The notes under the pieces: model-generated
Database searches by the model: none
What the model was told of the DNA's origin: nothing
Seen by the model: only the letters and a program-made list of their open reading frames with translations
DNA from: Mytilus galloprovincialis
Taxonomy: Eukaryota > Mollusca > Bivalvia > Mytilida > Mytilidae
Length of the DNA stretch: 64,000 nucleotides
Assembly: GCF_965363235.1 (NCBI RefSeq)
Contig: NC_134841.1
Location: forward strand, 38,345,440-38,409,439
Direction of reading: 5' to 3'
Made by a program: the position numbers and the translations under genes
Shown: piece after piece, positions 60,680-64,000 of the stretch
How the letters are laid out: the number at the start of each line of letters is the position of its first letter
Position numbering within the stretch: the stretch's first letter is position 1

Positions 60680-61130
60680 GAAAGGTAACACACGGCCAGC
60701 AAAAGCTCATTTTTTGAGAGCCCAGGTGGTCGTGTGGTCTAGCGGGACGGCTGCAGTGCAGGCGATTTGGTGTCACGATATCACAGTAGCATGGGTTCGA
60801 ATCCCGGCGAGGGAAGAACCAAAAATTTGCGAAAGCAAATTTACAGAACCCAACAATGTTAGATCTGTAAATTTGCTTTCGCAAATTTTTGGTTCTTCCC
60901 TCGCCGGGATTCGAACCCATGCTACTGTGATATCGAAGCAAATTTACAGAACCCAACAATGTTAGATCTGTAAATTTGCTTTCGCAAATTTTTGGTTCTT
61001 CCCTCGCCGGGATTCGAACCCATGCTACTGTGATATCGTGACACCAAATCGCCTGCACTGCAGCCGTCCCGCTAGACCACACGACCACCTGGGCTCTCAT
61101 AAAAAGAGCTTTCGCTGGCCGTGTGTTACT
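60680..61130. mobile_element. Foldback element with tRNA-like Pol III boxes (tRNA-derived SINE-like)
   Basis: Left arm on plus: box A TGGTCTAGCGG at 60735-60745 and box B GGTTCGAATCC at 60794-60804. Right arm is the reverse complement: box B at 61010-61020, box A at 61069-61079. A partial third copy lies between (box B 60907-60917). Outer ends GTAACACACGGCCAGC / GCTGGCCGTGTGTTAC are inverted. A hairpin-forming GCAAATTTACAGA / TCTGTAAATTTGC pair sits in the middle copies. Confidence 0.88.
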
Positions 61131-61144
61131 TATATATATATCAA

Positions 61145-61430
61145 AAATTAGATGTGGTATGATTGCCCATGAGATAACTCTCCATAAGAGAACAAAAGAC
61201 ACAGAAATTTACAACTATTATGATATAAGTCACCGTATGGTGTTCGACAATAACCAAAGCCCATACCACATAGTCAAATAGAAGAATGACAAATGTAAAA
61301 CAATTCAAACGAGAAAACTAACGGCCTAATTTATGTACAAAAAAAGAACGAAAAACAAATATGTAACACATCAACAAACGAAAACAACTGAATGAGAGGC
61401 GATAGCAACCAAGATCCATTTCAAATAAGC
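61145..61430 (+). repeat. Dispersed repeat M1
   Basis: GATGTGGTATGATTGCCCAT, GTAAAACAATTCAAACGAGA, AAGAACGAAAAACAAATATG in order. Confidence 0.75.
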
Positions 61431-62329
61431 TCATAAAATTTAAGAGCGGAGTTCTTAAACCACCTGCAATAATAGAAAAGTATTTCAGCTACTTCCTTTC
61501 AAAAAATCAACTAACCGTTACCCTACGGTATTAAATTTTATCTTTTTTGCATGAGAATGCCGACCATATAGAAGGCACCAATACCTAGTAATACGGTCTA
61601 CGATTAACTGAAATTTTCCGTAATATACCTTCTTACTTGTGGAATTTTCGTTCATTTTTATTGCCAATCCAACCACCTTTACAGTTTGTACGAGGGTGTG
61701 TCTTTCAAACCTAAGAAATGAAGTTCCGAGAATCAGAGACAATACCCACCAGACATAAGAGACCAGAACAAAAGACTGGAGTGAAATATCTTGTGTTCCT
61801 TATTGTTGGAGGGCTTAAATGCTGGATATTGAAAAAAGTCATAAGGGTCAAATTAACATTGATTTGACGATTTTCAAAACAACCAAGTAGAAAATAAACA
61901 ATAATTAGAATTGAAAAAAGTAAAATAACAAAAATACTGAGCTCGGTAAGTCCCTAACAATCTTATATTTTGATATGCATAATTAGAAATATCTTATATG
62001 TAGATCCAACAAACATACTATACATGTAAAACAAACAATCTGCATAATGCTTACATCAATCCGATTGTCGTTTCTCCTGTTGTTAATATATTGTTACTGT
62101 TTAGCATGTTTCATAAAAACTATTCAACTTTTTGTTATTTGTTTTTCTGATACTTTGTTCTTGAAAACTCAATAAAACAGAATCGAATATGTTTTTGTCC
62201 TCATAACTATTTGTTTTCATTGAATAAGCGTTCTGCTTTTCGTTGTCCGTGTCCATCTCGTCTAAATGATGTAGTCTTTGTGAAAATTTTAGATATTAAC
62301 AAGAAAATCATAAGCTGAAGACGGACAAA
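61431..62329. other. Intergenic, no supported gene
   Basis: AT-rich; an M5-like scrap (AAATACTGAGCTCGG) occurs near 61932. Nothing else recognised. Confidence 0.45.
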
Positions 62330-62990
62330 CATAAATTAAAGGCAACAGTAGTATCCCGCTGTTCGAGACTCATAAATCGATTGAGAAAAACAAATCCGGA
62401 CTTAAACTGAGGGAAACACATCAAATATAAGGTGTCAGACCACCAATTAAAAATCCCTATCTGTTCAACCAAATTTTGCAATTTTCACAGCTTTCTAAAT
62501 ATTTTACCTTAAGTTTAACTTCAAGGAAACCAGGTATATCCTGAATTGTACATGTATCACCATCCTACATGCCAATTTTCAACCAATGTTTAAAGTCTTG
62601 TAACAAATTTCTGATTTTGAAAAGACAGGTACTACCAAAATAACTCCCGGTTTTCTGGAAATCTTAAATTAGTGTACTATGTAGCGCATTAATCCTGAAT
62701 TTTTAATGCAAACTCATAGACAAGTGAATTTTGGCTCAAAATGGTCTAAATATATTTCCCTTTCACCAAAAGTTTCATTTCTGCAAATTTGTTGGTTAGT
62801 TTAAGTAAACAATGACATCAAAAGCACTATTTTGTGTCAAAGTACGTTCTAAATTGGAGGGAGTAATTGGTGGTCTGACACCATAAGAGAACTACGACAC
62901 CACAGAAACGAACTATAATAATATAACAATGGCCACTTCCCTGACTTGGTACAGGACATTTTAAGAAAAAATGGTTGGCATTTCCTGACT
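62330..62990 (+). repeat. Dispersed repeat M4, split by a terminal-inverted-repeat element
   Basis: Left part to 62430 and right part from 62883 join to match the uninterrupted copy at 2690-2960 (CATCAAACATAAGAGGAGAA). The right end also contains a ~57-bp direct duplication around CTTGGTAC-GGACATTTTAAGA. Confidence 0.8.
62431..62882. mobile_element. 452-bp MITE-like element with ATAA target duplication
   Basis: Ends GGTGTCAGACCACCAATTA and TAATTGGTGGTCTGACACC are perfect inverted repeats. ATAA stands on both sides (62427-62430, 62883-62886), and the undisrupted M4 copy has a single ATAA. No coding capacity. Confidence 0.92.
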
Positions 62991-63194
62991 TGGTACCGGA
63001 CATTTTAAGAAAAAAAAACGCGATCATACAAACAAAAAAGTATTCACAAAACATTCACGGAAAACAAAATTGAATAACACAAGCTGTACTGATAACATCG
63101 AGGCAGACTGGGGTGATAAGTAGGTGACTTATGCAACCACATCAATCTGGCTATAGGTTAACAATATTCAAGATCTATTGTAGCTAATATACGT

Positions 63195-63645
63195 TTTCCT
63201 CATCGTTGAATTTAGGACAATGACCTATAGTTGTTTACGCCCTTTTCCTGTGGTATGATCTTTGATAGAGCAATTTATATTTGGTCTTGAACAAACCCAT
63301 TCCAGAAGCACATGTCGTTTCTAGGAAGTCTAAATTACATGTTCGTATTATCATAATATAGGAAATGTAATGTTAAAATTAGTAAAAACATGTAAAAAAC
63401 GACAAATAAATCAGAAAGTTTAATATTTGTCAATTAAATAACTTCTCAAGCAGAAGTAAATATTTATATTGTGGTTCAAATGCATGTAAAACATGACATT
63501 AACAATTGCGTGTAATTGTTTAGGTGACGGTTAGTGCCGGTGAATAATAATAGAAAACACGCACGCGCAATGATATAAAAATGACGAACAAAGGTGCTGT
63601 TTGCATATTCTCATTCCAGTTAACCAGACATCAAAGGAAAAACAA
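63195..63645 (+). promoter_or_regulatory. Promoter and non-coding first exon of a third glycine-rich gene
   Basis: Homologous to the promoters of glycine-rich genes 1 and 2. The core CACGCACGCGCAATGATATA spans 63558-63577. The exon ends GGAAAAACAA at 63645 with donor GTAAGA, matching GGAAATACAG|GTATGA of gene 2. No signal-peptide exon appears before 64000; in genes 1 and 2 that exon lies 0.8-1.6 kb after exon 1, so it is expected outside the window. Confidence 0.72.
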
Positions 63646-64000
63646 GTAAGATCTGTTATAGCCAAAATAATCTGTAATTTTAATTAAAATTTAATTCGAC
63701 CAAACTATTGCAATTATTTGGATATTTAATGAAAAAAACATATTTTCAATATTAAATCTTTATATAAAAAATATACATAATTCCACAACCATGGTTTTAT
63801 TTTAGTATTTAGTATTTTTCTTTCTAAATACTCATTTGTCTAATTTATACTTGTGAATGAAATATTTTTTAATAAATCCTCGCGGTGAAAGAAAATGCAA
63901 CTCTTCCCAAATAAGCACTAATTAAGGTGCATAGTCAAGGACTTTACAGATTTTATTCTACATATAAGAAAAGCAAAAACTTGTTTTGAAAATTGAAAAA
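63646..64000 (+). other. Probable intron 1 of the third glycine-rich gene, partial
   Basis: AT-rich sequence following the predicted donor; no exon seen before the window ends. Confidence 0.5.

Noticed and set aside
60735-60804. Functional tRNA gene
   Set aside because: A and B boxes are good, but I could not fold a convincing cloverleaf, and the palindromic multi-copy setting fits a tRNA-derived element better.
60666-61202. 178-codon minus-strand frame
   Set aside because: Runs through the palindromic tRNA-like element; repeated ARPHDHLGSQ-type text is a by-product of the inverted copies.
1-64000. CRISPR array, bacterial operon or phage content
   Set aside because: Introns, polyadenylation signals, animal extracellular domains and dispersed repeats all indicate a metazoan nuclear genome; the tandem arrays have no spacer structure.

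Overview
This window reads as invertebrate nuclear DNA, most likely from a marine bivalve close to Mytilus (mussel). It is AT-rich, its genes are split by GT-AG introns, and several dispersed repeat families that I associate with mussel genomes recur through it. The species call is recognition from memory, not a database result.

Five spliced protein genes can be built from the sequence, plus the promoter of a sixth. (1) Two tandem, same-strand genes (CDS 5162-8415 and 17592-20480) encode secreted glycine-rich repeat proteins of 349 and 222 aa. They share a signal-peptide exon, a central non-glycine motif (QSIT..S..AY.RL.YYVSAL), a glycine-rich repeat block, a small exon and a tiny last exon ending AAY. 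Each lies behind a homologous promoter and a non-coding first exon. A third copy of that promoter and first exon lies at about 63195-63645, so another family member probably begins at the right edge. (2) Inside this glycine-rich cluster lie three genes of a different family. Two tandem plus-strand genes (31875-44983, 690 aa; 52835-59547, 693 aa) encode signal peptide, IgGFc-binding N-terminal domain, two acidic DxDxDG metal-binding motifs, two TSP1 domains, an LDL-receptor class A domain and a short hydrophobic C-terminus suggestive of a GPI anchor. A minus-strand gene (23309-25752, 158 aa) keeps only signal peptide, one TSP1, the LDLa domain and the hydrophobic tail.

Layout: 1-3290 repeats; 3290-8500 glycine-rich gene 1; 8500-16300 intergenic, with a tandem segmental duplication and two exon-like pieces; 16300-20570 glycine-rich gene 2; 20570-23300 repeats; 23309-25820 short TSP1/LDLa gene; 25820-31870 repeats including a foldback; 31875-45090 IgGFc/TSP1/LDLa gene A, with large introns holding foldback and terminal-inverted-repeat elements; 45100-51900 minisatellite, a ~360-bp tandem array, LINE fragments and a polypyrimidine tract; 52835-59706 gene B; 59860-63195 small inverted-repeat elements, including a foldback with tRNA-like A and B boxes; 63195-64000 third glycine-rich promoter.

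A reasonable working picture, which is inference, is a cluster of extracellular matrix or secretion genes interleaved with a family of cell-surface adhesion or recognition proteins. The near-identity of one LDLa exon between genes A and B, with diverged introns on both sides, suggests recent exon-bounded sequence exchange.
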